Of a stretch of 64,000 nucleotides of DNA, positions 21,037-32,423 are shown in pieces. The position numbers and the translations under genes are program-made. The notes under the pieces are model-generated. The model saw nothing but the letters and a program-made list of their open reading frames with translations. It had not been told where the DNA came from and did no database searches. Within the stretch, counting starts at the first letter, position 1; each line of letters opens with the position of its first letter. This DNA is from Heliocybe sulcata. Lineage: Eukaryota > Basidiomycota > Agaricomycetes > Gloeophyllales > Gloeophyllaceae. Where the stretch lies: assembly GCA_004369045.1 (NCBI GenBank), contig ML213509.1:1060858-1124857 (forward strand), in the 5' to 3' direction.

Positions 21037-22346
21037 ATGGTCCACCTGGGAGTCACTGCTGTCCTCGCCACTCTCGTCACAGCAGTATCCGCAGCCAAAG
21101 TCCCCTTCAACTGGAACAACATCAGATACTTCTACGTCTTCGGCGACTCGTACTCGTATGTGCAGGGCACCGAAGGACTCGCAGATTTCAGCTTTATCGG
21201 CGACGCGTTCAACCTATCCTATACGCCTGAACAGCTGCTTTCAAACGAAATTGAGTACCGATATGTTCGTATCCTTCCCAACTTCCTGTAGTAGATGCTC
21301 ATGAATATACTAGACTGCGGGGAACGGAGCGAACTGGGTACGCAATCCGCCTTCAGATACCCCGCGATCTACTCTGACATTAATATTGCAGCCCGAATTT
21401 CTAACCGAATGCTTCGCCGGTCTCCCGTCCAACTGCCCTAGGCAGCTCTGGGACTTTGCTTTTGCAGGCGCGGACATCGATCCTAACCTGTGTGTCTCCC
21501 GTCTCTTCACTCTCTCTCCCTGTCCTGATCACTGAGACAATCCTATCTCACCCCGCCCACCAGCCTCCCCCTCCACCACAACTTCTCCATTCAATTAACC
21601 ACTGAAGTCTCCCAATTCCTCACCTACGCGGCCGCCGTCCTCCCACACACCCCAGGCGAAACAATGACAGCATGGTGGATCGGGATCAACGACACTGGCG
21701 ACACCCTAAACAACGCTACAGTACGCCATTATCATACCTCTCCATCCCCTATCTCACACTGAGAGGAGTGTCACAGATAACTAACTTTACCGACTTCTGG
21801 GAAACCGAAATGGCATCCTACTTCAACGCCGTTGTGAGTTCTCCTCCCGTCGCCTGCTCCTCCCTCCCCCCCCTCTCACGCACGTCTCTAGCAACAAGCC
21901 CACACAACCCTCGCCAGCACCCACCTTTTCCTCACCGTCCCGCCCACTGACCGCTCGCCCTCGCACCTCCCCGCCACCTCCCCCACCTCGCAAACCCTCA
22001 ACTCGCACATCCTCCTCTTTAACTCTATCCTCCGCAAGCGCGCCGGCGCCTTCGCTCTCGCCAACCCCGACTCGACGGTCCTGGTTTTTGACGCACACGA
22101 GACGTTCACGCAAATACTGGATAATTACCAGGCGTACGGGTTTAACAATATCACGGGATACTGCGAATGCGACGACAACAGTTATTTCTGGTACAGTGAG
22201 TCGTCCTTCTTTGTAAAATTGCAGAAGCTTCGTCGGTTTTGAAACTGATCGACGTGATGATAGACACAGGCCATCCCACAGAACGCGTCCACGAATACCT
22301 CGCAGCCGCACTTGAAGGGTTCCTGCTGGAGTCTTCGACATGGTAG
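21037..22346 (+). CDS. secreted GDSL/SGNH esterase (carbohydrate-esterase-16-like)
   Basis: Signal peptide MVHLGVTAVLATLVTAVSA, then the nucleophile block VFGDSYSYVQGT (GDSY, the catalytic serine). Block III is GINDTGDT with the Gly-x-Asn-Asp oxyanion element, and the end contains NTGHPTERVHEYLA with the catalytic His. The first exons are 21037-21264 and 21314-21337 (24 nt), then one from 21392; later introns are short. The spacing and the NTxHPT histidine block resemble fungal acetylesterases of the CE16 group and related lipases, but substrate is uncertain. The usual Asp before the His region reads NTGHPT here. It faces the VAP gene convergently. Confidence 0.8.
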
Positions 22347-22750
22347 GAATGTATCAATGCCATCTGCACGATAAATATCTCACCAATCGAGAACAAATCG
22401 AGAAAGGCACCGGGAAATTGGAATGAAAAGACGTTACAAGGAAGCGAAATAAAGTCCCAGAGTTACTTAACTATCTAATGAAAAGTGAACAAGCAGGGTG
22501 CGAGATGGCACGGGGTGACGCAGAAGAAGAATGGATATTACACATACACATGAAGCATTGGGAGAGACAACGGATGGCACCGCAAATACGAATAGCAGCA
22601 GGGGAACGGGAGTAGAAAGAAGGTACTAATAGCATTACGCAACCGACATTGCAACTACAGAGAATTCAAAGACACAACATTGACCCGGCACGCCGATACA
22701 ACATGTCCGCGTCAAACAACAGCAACAACAGCAATCGCCCCTGAGCGCAA
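22347..22750. other. convergent intergenic
   Basis: No gene seen between the esterase and VAP 3' ends. Confidence 0.4.
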
Positions 22751-24040
22751 TCAGAAGAATAGATACGTGGTGATAAACACCCCGAGCGCGATGATAACGA
22801 CCACCTGTAACGGCACGCCCTCCGGCGCAGCCACGCTCTCCTCTACCAGGGTGCCGATCTCCGTCTCGGGCCCAAGCGACCCCGCCATGGTACTCGTCGC
22901 GTCCGACAGCGCACGATGACGCTTCCTCAGCTCCGTCGGGGGAGGCATGCTATCGCCATTGCTCGTGCTGAGCGTCGTAGGCAGCGCGCTCGGCTCAGGC
23001 GCAGCCGCCAGGAGGGAGCGCAGCCGCTGGATCTCGGCTTGGGCTTCGTTGTACTTTGCCAGCAGCTCCGCGTTCTGGTCGGGGGTGGAGACGAGGACGG
23101 GGTGGGGCGGCTGCGCCGGTGAGGGCAGGGTTGGTGTAGGCTCGCGCGGAGGCTGGGGCTGGAACGCTTCTTCTGGCTGTGGTTGAGGCTCGGGTTCGGG
23201 CGCAGGCGCCGGTGGTGGCGTACGTTGACGCTCTTGGGATGCCTCTGAGTACTCGGCGACGGGCTCGACGGCGTGGCCATTTGTGCTTGGGTGGGAGCGC
23301 ACGGTCTCGTATCTCTGCACAACATGTCAACCACCTGATAACTGACGAGACGAACGTGCCTCTACTCACCGTATCTGGCATGCTCATCATGGAACTCATG
23401 CCTGCGTGACCTTCATCCTCCTCCTCGACTGTCTGACCTTCCGGCGGCAAGTACGCGACTCGAATCTTGTGCTGATGGATTTTGTTCGCTTCACTGTCAC
23501 TCGTCGAATTCCACTAGACGCACGTAGGTCAGAAGTCGGTTATCACAGCCATAATGTGGCACGCACTATCTCATGGAGGTCCATAGTCTCCTTGTCCGGC
23601 GTAATGACAGTGCTCTGAATCAGGAACTTGTCCTTGCATTTCGCAGATAGCGGCGGTTCTTCCTTCATCGACTGCAGCATTACTGGAGAGCTCTTCAGAG
23701 ATACGACTACCGTCCAAGCAGAGGCTCTTCTTACCTGAAACTTCCACACTCTCACCAGGCTCCACCCTCCCTGAATTAGGCCGTACACAGTACAGCTAGA
23801 GCAACTCATAGTCTGTAACTCATTCGCCACAATGCCAAGAACATGCGAATACCTTCGGCGCTGTCGTCTTGACCTTGAATGCGACAGGCTGAGCATTGTG
23901 ATTCGCGATAGCGAGTGTCTGCTTCCGTGGTTCCGTCAAGGGTCCTATTACCGCAGTTTAGCGCATATAGCCTAGGCTGCTCAGTCCAGTTACGTACTGT
24001 TGAACCCGAGGGTATTTCCTGGATTGAGCGAGACGGACAT
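22751..24040 (-). CDS. SCS2: VAP/Scs2-type ER membrane protein
   Basis: Tail-anchored ER protein that binds FFAT motifs and forms membrane contact sites. The start MSVSLNPGNTLGFN is the opening of the MSP domain; PRKQTLAIANHNAQ, VEPGESVEV, LQSMKEEPPLSAKCKDKFLIQS and VITPDKE follow in MSP order. The middle is a long Pro/Glu-rich linker (PPPAPAPEPEPQPQPEE) with a coiled-coil (AELLAKYNEAQAEIQRLRSLL). The C-terminus VVVIIALGVFITTYLFF is a single transmembrane anchor. Several short introns split the MSP domain, with start at 24040. The linker is proline-richer than in yeast Scs2. Converges with the esterase. Confidence 0.88.
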
Positions 24041-24408
24041 TTCGAAGGAGAGGGCAGAATACGGAGACGCGACGATGTCAGCAGCTCGTTGGCGTGCGCG
24101 CTTTTCAGGCGGAGTCCATTGCGTCAGCCGCGTGCCAGACCAGATTTACGATTGGGTGTGGCCATGCTGCGAGGCTGCCGTCCCACACACAAGCCTAAAC
24201 ATGTCTCCCTCATGTTCCATGCATGCATCAATTGCAAAATTATACGACATTCAACTAAGCCTAGTCCCTAATGCGAAGTAGAAGCGAACAACGAAAGCGT
24301 ATAACAGTAGATATTACTATAAAGATCAGTGGTATGGGGTCGTGATACAGTGGTAGCGCTCGTCATCATCTAGAAGTCCCATCGTAAAGTCTGTCAGATC
24401 TGCTTTTC
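24041..24408. other. intergenic between VAP start and ABC transporter end
   Basis: No gene supported; this holds the VAP promoter and the transporter terminator. Confidence 0.4.
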
Positions 24409-27400
24409 TTATTTCTTGCTTAGCGCTTGTAGCTGCACGTATTCGTAATATCCTCCCTTCATTTGGAGAAGCTCGTCGTGTGTGCCGGCCTCGGCTACCC
24501 GCCCGTCTTTAATGAAGTATCTGTAGCTAACGTGAGCGCCGTGCTTGTGGCTATGCGACAGAGTAACTTACATGCAGTCCGCATTTTGGATCGTAGACAG
24601 TCGGTGGGCAATGGCAATTGTCGTCCGACCCTTGGCCGCCTGATCGAGCGCCTGCTGCACAACCTTTTCTGAATTGGAGTCCAAAGCGGAAGTAGCCTGG
24701 AAGAGAATGGTAAATGACAGCCCCCATACAATGGTGTTAATCCCTTACCTCATCCAGGAGCAGGACCTTCGGGTTACGAAGCAGAGCACGTGCGATAGCA
24801 ATACGCTGCTTTTGGCCACCAGACAGTTGCGAGCCCTTACCACCGACTTCCGTATCGAAGCCACTGTATCCCATCATGAATATCTATAGGCACGTCCAGA
24901 GACGCTGAAACTTACTTTGGCAACGACTGGATAAACTCGAGGATGTTCGCCGACCGGCAAGCAGCCTCGATCTCCTCCTGCGTGATTTCCGATGTCGGCT
25001 TGGTCGCCCCGAGAAGGATATTGAAGCGAACAGTGCCAGCATACAGAGTCTATAAAGTCGTCAATAACTCCACCTTTGGTGGACCAGAGACAGTACGTAC
25101 CGGCTCTTGCGAGACCAACGCAATGTGCTTGCGGTACTCCTGGACGTTGAGATCCGCAATGTTGTGACCGTCAATCTATGACAAACTCCATCAGCGCCGC
25201 CGGACATACTATTTCAACGTCCATAGCTTACCAAAACCTTGCCCGCCAATGGGTCATAGAAGCGCTCGATGAGTTGAATGCTAAGGTACAAGAGATCAGC
25301 AATGACGAGCACAGCACGATCCCATCAAACTTACGTAGTACTCTTACCAGAGCCACTAGCACCAACCAGCGCAACGTACGATCCAGGCTCGATCGTGAGG
25401 TTCAAATCACGGAGGACACGCACACCCGGACGGGTGGGGTAGCGGAAATGGATGCCTTGGAACTCAATACGGCCGTCGACATGGTCGAGGACATCACCCT
25501 CCTTGGACTCCGCGTCAATCTCGGGCGTGGAGTCGAACAACCTCATAAGGTCGGATCCAGCACCCTTGGCAGACGAAATATCCGGGACGAACGAGAAAAC
25601 GTTGCCTGCTTGGATAGCACCGAAGGTCGTGCTCTATGGGATCCGTCAGCCCAAGATGATGAAGAAATAGAACGCGACCCATACCATGAGACAGACGAAG
25701 AAGTGGAAAACAGAGTACTCCCTGCTCGACACGAGACGCGACCCATACCAGAAGACGAGGGCAATGACAAAGAATACCATGGCCTGAGAAATAGAGTAGA
25801 GCGCATTACTGTAGATGGCAGTACGGTTGGACTTCCGCAGAGGCTCCTCCAGACTCTCACTGTACAAGCGGAGACAGTCTTGCTCGCGGGTGAGCGACGC
25901 CACAGTACGAATAGCGCCCGCAGCTTCACAAGCAAGCTGCGCCGATCCTTCGTGGGCCGTCTTGTTCTTCTGGTCCTTCAACACGACAACGCGCTACAAA
26001 AGGGATAAGACAACTATCTCGCAAGCTGCGAGGGGCAACTCACCAGACGAATGTAACCAGTAGAAATCAAGGCTGGTGTGCACGCGATACCGACAAGGGC
26101 CAGCTTCCAGCCAAAGATAAGACCGAGGATCATACCCGAAATCAGGGTAGCGATACTCTGCACGATAGCTCCGAGAGTAATACCCGCCAAACCATTGACC
26201 TTCTGCGGATTATCGCTCAAGCCAGACGTAAGACTTCCAGTCTGTTCCAAAGCACGTCAGTATACATCACCGACAACACAGTAAATACCACTTACACTAT
26301 TCTCTTCCCTATCGAAGAACTCAATGTCCTGACGCAAGATCGCCCTGAACCCAAGGATGCGCAGTCTCGCAGTGAGAGTAGCAGCAGCGGACGCGAACAG
26401 ATAATTCTGGAAGCCAATCGAGAGCGTCGAAACGAGCGCAATGATGAAGAAACTACCCACACATTGTCAGCTCACCGCCTAACTCATCAACAAACAGAAA
26501 ACTCACTATAACGCAGCCGCGTCACCCTGAGAGCGGCGGTCCCCAGGTGTGCCCGCAGAGAACGCATTGATACCCTTGGCGAACACAACACCAAACGCAG
26601 GGTACACACACCCAGTCAGAATCGCAAAAATCGAACCGACCCCATATCTCCACCACCCCTCCCGGTTAATCATAGCCATGCGCCTGAACAGCATAAACAG
26701 CGACAAGTCCTGGTCGCCGCCCTTCTTCCTACCACCCGCAGCAGCCTCCTTCTGCGCCTCCTTCTGCTTGATAATCTCGCTCGCCAAACTATGATTCGTA
26801 TTGCTGCGACCAAGGGGCACCTCCGCCGCGGCCTGCTTCTCCATATCTTCATGGTGCTCCTGCTGCGTGCCAACGTCCGTAGAGTCCGTATCAGTCTCGA
26901 CATCCGCCCCCTTGGACTCATCCTCGCGGGCCTCCCTCAGTTTCTGCGCAGCAACCAAGCGCGAGTACGGCCCATTCTCATCGCGGAGCAGCTCTTCATG
27001 AGTACCCTGCTCGAGAACAAGACCCTCGCCCATAACGAAGATGCGGTCCGCGTTTTTGATAGTCGACAACCGGTGAGCAATCGTGATGGTCGTGCGACCC
27101 TGCGCAGCCTTATCCAAGGCATCCTGCACGATTCCTTCGCTCTGGGTGTCCAAAGCAGAGGTAGCCTCGTCAAGCAATAAAATCTTGGGGTCGCTGACGA
27201 TGGCACGCGCAATAGCGATACGTTGCTTCTGGCCACCGGACATCAAGAACCCGCGTTCGCCGACCATAGTATTGTAACCCTCCGGCATCTTCGTGATGAA
27301 CCCATGTGCGTTGGCCTTGATACACGCCTCCGTAATCAGCTTCATCTTCTCCTCTTCCGAAGCATGCTCGTAAGGGGTGTTGATAAGACCGTGTGCGACG

Positions 27401-29168
27401 TTGCCGGCGATAGTAGTAGCGAACAAAGTGGGCTCCTGACTAACGAGGCCAATCTGGGACCGCAACCACCTAAGGTTCAATTCCTTCATGTCGACGCCGT
27501 CTAATCTGACAACACCCTCGAGAGGATCGTAGAATCGCTCGATCATGCTGACCACCGTGGACTTGCCGGATCCCGAGGCACCTACGAGCGCACAGGTCTT
27601 CCCAGCGGGGAACTCTATCGTGAGATCCTTCACGATTGGAACGTTAGGACGCGAGGGGTAGTTGAATTTGACGTGCTCGAAGCTAATGTGACCGCTGACG
27701 TTCTCGGGCTTGAGGCCGGAGGGATTCGCAGAGTCGATAGCAGGGACACGGTCGATAGTGGCGTAGAGTTTGGCAGCCGCACCACGACCGTGTGTAATAG
27801 CCTGCATCTCAGGGGCAAGGAGAGCCAAGGAGAAAGAACCGATGAGGATAGCGAGGATGACGTTGACGACAGTGCCAGCGGAAGCATGGCCCTGATTAAT
27901 GAGAGTAGTACCGAAATCGAACGCTGGGCACAGCTTGTCAGCACACTTTGAGTTGGTCGTCACACGCAGGGGTAGACTCACCAAGGGCATATGCAGAGTA
28001 AATTACAAAGAAGAAAACAGCAAGACCTGCACCATGCCAGGTTGCAGCCTTGAGGTCAACTTTCCGAGATTCCAAGATGTACTTGTCGTACAAATTGGAA
28101 AGGACCTGCTGTGTGCCGAATGCCTGCGCAGTACGAACTGTAGAAATAACTTCTTCTGCGAGAGTTCCACCCTCAGCTACATGTTTCAAGGACAATCTGA
28201 ATATGGCCGATGAGAAATGGCCCGAGCACGGACGAAAAATACGCACTGCATGTATGAGGAGATGAACTTGTTCATGACACCACCGGTAATGGCGATACAT
28301 GGCAGGATAGATGACAACGCAAGAGCGAGACGCCAAGACCGAATGTACGCCAGGACGAAACCAGTGACGAAGGCCGCGAAGAAGTTGATCACAAGCGCGA
28401 CCTTTTCTGAGATGCCTTGCTGCACCAGGTCTATGAAAACGATTTAACTCATTTATAATAAATATCTGATTCCAAGTCCACTTACGAGTATCGGTCTGAA
28501 TACGGGTTGCGACCTCTCCGGCACCGACAGTGTCGAAGTACGCGATATCTTGGCGGAGGACGGCCTGAAGATATCTCTCCCGCACCCGCTTGGCATTGAC
28601 CTCGCCAGTCCAGACCCAGATTAACATGTAGCCGTATGTGCAGACAAACATGCCAACACCGATTAGCGTAAGGTATAAAGCATTGTTGGCAGCAGAGTGT
28701 CGGAAAGCTACTGCGGCAGCGTTCACTTCAGCCTGTACATTCGGATCGTTTGGATTCGCTGCTGCAGACGTGGCCGCATTGCCGAAGTTGACGAAGTCCT
28801 GTGTCAACCGACCGAAGAGCAAACTCATGAGGGGTTGGGCAGCACCGGCCGCCGCAGCTGCAATCAGACCGATAAAGTCCAGGAACAGCTCTAGCTTTGT
28901 TGAGAACCTGTCTTGAGAGTAAATACACGCTCGTAGCCCGAGTGGAGATTACTCGCCTGAACAGCGCTGCGAATCCCACAGGCTGGATCTCCTCCACCTT
29001 TGGCTTGCCGTCGTCGAGCACGACGGCGCCCTCGCTCGTCTGCTTCTCCGCGACCTCGACCTTGTTCTCGGATACATTCTTCTGTTGCTTGTTCCTGGAG
29101 AACAGGCCGCGCTTGGTCTTCTTCTGGGCGACGCCCTTCTCGTTGACGCTCTCAGCAGAGGCCGACAT
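24409..29168 (-). CDS. full-size ABCB (MDR-type) multidrug exporter
   Basis: Half-domain order is TMD-NBD-TMD-NBD, as in P-glycoprotein. The N-terminal tail is Lys/Glu rich ([20 protein letters not shown]). The first NBD has Walker [12 protein letters not shown], the signature SGGQKQRIA and Walker [13 protein letters not shown], with a linker rich in Glu and Asp. The second NBD has [26 protein letters not shown] and [16 protein letters not shown] and ends [18 protein letters not shown]. Both NBDs therefore look catalytically complete. Many introns are short; the first TMD half includes [22 protein letters not shown] and the second a similar motif, [16 protein letters not shown]. In fungi such pumps export hydrophobic drugs or a-type pheromones; substrate unknown. 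Confidence 0.92.
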
Positions 29169-29447
29169 TGCTGGCAGTTGCAGTGGATATGCCGAGCTCG
29201 TCTAGGTGTTGCTGCCGCCTTAGCGGAGGGGGAGCGGAAAGTATAAGTAAAAGGAAAGGAAGGATGGAAGCCAAGTTACAGGGGAGGGGTGTCCGCGCGA
29301 GTGTATATGAGGGCGGGCCCCGGCCTCCCAATCCGCGTTGTTGCTAATCGGCATTACGCAATTCCATACTCCTCCGCCACCCGGATGAGTTGCCCGCCCC
29401 TTTCCCACGGTCCTCCCGGTATAAGTCTCGTATGTTCTCCGCAACCG

Positions 29448-29482
29448 TTGAATCTATGTAGTATACTTGAATCTATGTAGTA
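29448..29482 (+). repeat. direct repeat, 16-bp copies at 19-bp period
   Basis: ttgaatctatgtagta occurs at 29448-29463 and again at 29467-29482, separated by tac. Confidence 0.75.
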
Positions 29483-29885
29483 ATCTGAACGCCCCAAGTG
29501 CGGGGTAAAAACAAATCTCCGCCATACAACTGCCATTTCCCACGGTTACTCAGCTGTCTCACTGGCTTGGAAAAATATGTAAGTCTCTGCATGGAACCGT
29601 CGCCTACGTGCAACGGCGACTGCGTTAGTAGTGTGACTCATACGGGGCCGACAGCACCTTGATTTATCGACTGGATGCGCGTCTGCGCGGCAGAGGCTTG
29701 GTCCCGACTCGAGTCATCGATGCATCGACATGCAATAGGTATCAGCAGCCGCAGTCTGCTTTGTCTGGACTTTGATACAACTTTCCAGGCTTGCCTCACT
29801 AAATATTGCTCATTACTGCGGGCCTTGGACTGGCGCCCCGGGCACTCGTGACAACGCACTCGGCTCTACCGATTCTCTTCCGTGG

Positions 29886-30392
29886 CTACTCCGCATCGAG
29901 CATGTAATGTATGATGCACATTGACTTGATCCAAGAACATATCTGATGCCTACACGCAGTCTCCGGCGCCACCCGATACTCCAAACAAGTCTTCCCATAC
30001 AAATGTTCCGCAGGTGGCTGCAGCTGTCTACCTTCCACCATTCCTGGCGCGGATGTGACTATGTCGACCATCGTCGTGGTAGCACCTAGCAACTTCCGCA
30101 CTCCATCTGGCCATCTCCTGGCCATTTGCTGGACGTCACGTGCCACTGCTTTCATGATGATACCTATTTGCAGAGCCCTTCTGAGGAACATCGAGTCTTG
30201 ATTCAAGTAAAGAGGAGTCCGAGAATAACTATGCTCTCCTGACACCCGACCTACGTAACGGTGCGAGTGCGGGACTGAGCCGGTGACTGCTCGTGAACCA
30301 AAAATACCACTGAATGCGCTGTACGTCTGTATGGACACGGATGACCTGCGAATATAACAAGAAGATACTTTCCGTACAACCCAGTCTTCCAT
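29886..30392 (-). CDS. hypothetical ORF, 168 residues
   Basis: A long uninterrupted frame containing SMFLRRALQIGIIMKAVARD and GVRKLLGATTTMVDIVTSAP, with helix-like composition and no repeats. No family is recognised, no intron is needed, and no TATA box or start context was seen. It could be a real orphan gene or chance. Confidence 0.25.
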   Translation of the reverse strand: MEDWVVRKVSSCYIRRSSVSIQTYSAFSGIFGSRAVTGSVPHSHRYVGRVSGEHSYSRTPLYLNQDSMFLRRALQIGIIMKAVARDVQQMARRWPDGVRKLLGATTTMVDIVTSAPGMVEGRQLQPPAEHLYGKTCLEYRVAPETACRHQICSWIKSMCIIHYMLDAE

Positions 30393-30718
30393 ACAACCCA
30401 GCCCATTTAATCAGGCACGGACCGGGACTCCCCGTATATCCCACGCTCCGAGCCGGGTGCACTCCCGCGCGCTGAGATCGTGGATGGATGCCATCGCCGG
30501 CGGCTGCACCGTTACCGAGAAAGCGGAGCTTGCTCTCCGAAGACTCTTTGTAACACAGCAGGACTTCGTCTTATAGTCTGTCGAACCCTCATATCAGTGG
30601 CGGCACAAGGCTCCTACCATAGCCATCTCGCCTCCGCAAAACCACCACAGTGCACGGTAATAGGCATTGCATATTGATCTCCCTCTAAGCCAATACGACC
30701 TCCGAAATTCGAAGAAAG

Positions 30719-31655
30719 ATGGAGTCTTCGTACGGCCAGCAGCAGTCAAAGAGACCGCTCGTCATCACAGCCGTCGCCGCCTTTGCTACTTTCCTCTTGT
30801 TCTGGCAGGTATTCCTGAAGCCTCAGGACCTCCCGATTGTCACCAAGGTACGCTGTCCTCCTTAGCTGTCATATCTCTTATACCTGCGGGCGGACGGAGC
30901 GCGCTCGGTCTTGGCTATGTACCCCGAGATGAGATTTGCTCCCGCCGTCTAATCCGCCGCCTAGATATCTGATACCCTGTCATCTGAATCTTATCGCCAT
31001 ACATGACTCGACTGTGTTCACTAACCTGCATGTCCTAGGCTGTCGCTACCGTCTCCGGTGACTCACAAGTAACGGGGACGATCACCTTCACCCAGTCCAC
31101 CATATCCGGACCCGTCACCGTCAAGGGCGAGATCAAAGGCTTAGACCCGCTCTCCAAGCGCGGCTTCCACATCCAGTGCGTCTCCTCCCTCTCTTCTCCA
31201 CCACTAAATCTCACCAATTCCTACCAGTCAAAACGGCGACGTCTCCTCCTGCACCGCCGCAGGCTCGCACTTCAACCCCTTCTCCGCGACGCACGGCGCG
31301 CCCTCGGACCCCTCCCCCAAGCGGCACGTCGGCGACCTGGGCAACATCGCGAGCGACCGCGACGGCGTCGCCTCGTTCGAGATCACCGATACCCTCATCT
31401 CGCTCAACGGGCCTCTCAGCGTCGTCGGCCGCGCGGTCGTCGTCCACGCTGTACGTCTCGCCTCCCGCACTGACAGCCGATTGCTGATATAATACAGGGC
31501 ACGGATGACCTTGGCCGTGGGGACAATGATGAGTCGCTGAAGACAGGTAACGCAGGCGGACGCGCGGCTTGCGGTGTCATTGGTAACTCCATCCAGTTCC
31601 CTATAGTCCATAGTACCCCTACTAACAGTAAGTTCTCCCAGGGCTCACTGACTGA
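30719..31655 (+). CDS. membrane-anchored Cu/Zn superoxide dismutase
   Basis: Five exons, 30719-30847, 31039-31175, 31228-31450, 31498-31582 and 31642-31655, sum to 588 nt, 195 residues. Exon 5 is only 14 nt and encodes GLTD before the stop. The N-terminus has a hydrophobic segment [20 protein letters not shown] after a short charged stretch, so the enzyme is predicted to be a type II membrane protein facing the exoplasmic side. Copper and zinc ligands are all present: [29 protein letters not shown] and VVVHAGTDD; the active-site Arg is in [10 protein letters not shown], and disulfide Cys are SSC and AAC. Cytosolic SOD lacks such an anchor. Intron 1 is long (191 nt). It detoxifies superoxide. 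Confidence 0.88.
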
Positions 31656-32423
31656 GCACAAGAAAACTCGTCTGGCTCCAGACGACTTCATTTCTGACAC
31701 AAAATAATGGGGCGGGAAGGCCGTTCTTGGGACTGATCAACTACTCAACGGTGTTTGGACTTTGTCGTCCTCTCGATGTATTGGTATATTTTCATTCTGT
31801 CACGTTTAAGCCAAAGAAAGGACACCAGGACAAGACCATGATGCAAATATGTTCTTTGTACCCAGGATGCAGTGCTCTTCACATGACACGCTCGTCAATC
31901 AAGTAGAAGAAGCAGTCAATGTCATCCTATTCCCCGAGTGCCTCCGTTCATCGCGGGTATACTGTCCCGTGTGCTCATGAATTGGCTCGCCGTATTCGCC
32001 TCTCCGTTTGTTATGGCAGCGCTAATCTGCATAAGTCGTGACATAGACGCTTCTCTGTGAGTGGTCAGCTTCACAGCGACGTTGGAGGCGGTACACAGCC
32101 TTCAAACTAGCGATCCCGCAACTGTATTCCGTCAGAATTCATCTTGCGTCTAATCAATGCCTGAAGCTTGAAAGCCTGAATGTCAACCACTGACGTACGG
32201 CCCTCCACTAGTGGAACAACCTGTATCATTGCGCAAGGTCGAAGGACACAGCAAGGCGATACTCTCGACAACGCGCGGCCAGGAGATATGCAGAGGAATT
32301 ATGGTATACACGTAGAGTTCTCAAGTAAAATAAATACCAGTAGTAATGCAGGGTATGGGAAGGGTATTCACATCCCACCATCCAGAAAAACAAGAAAGGA
32401 GAAGAACATGTCCACTTCCAACC
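31656..32423. other. intergenic, convergent
   Basis: No gene is supported; the short open frames lack domains. Confidence 0.35.

Larger units (their letters stand above)
29169..30718. promoter_or_regulatory. 1.55 kb divergent region between ABC transporter and SOD
   Basis: Long for this window. It holds a 19-bp period direct repeat at 29448-29482 and one doubtful ORF (29886-30392, minus). Both flanking genes would take their promoters from it. Confidence 0.4.

Noticed and set aside
24340-24370. tRNA-like fragment (gtggtagcgctcgt)
   Set aside because: No matching acceptor stem or T-loop could be found around it.
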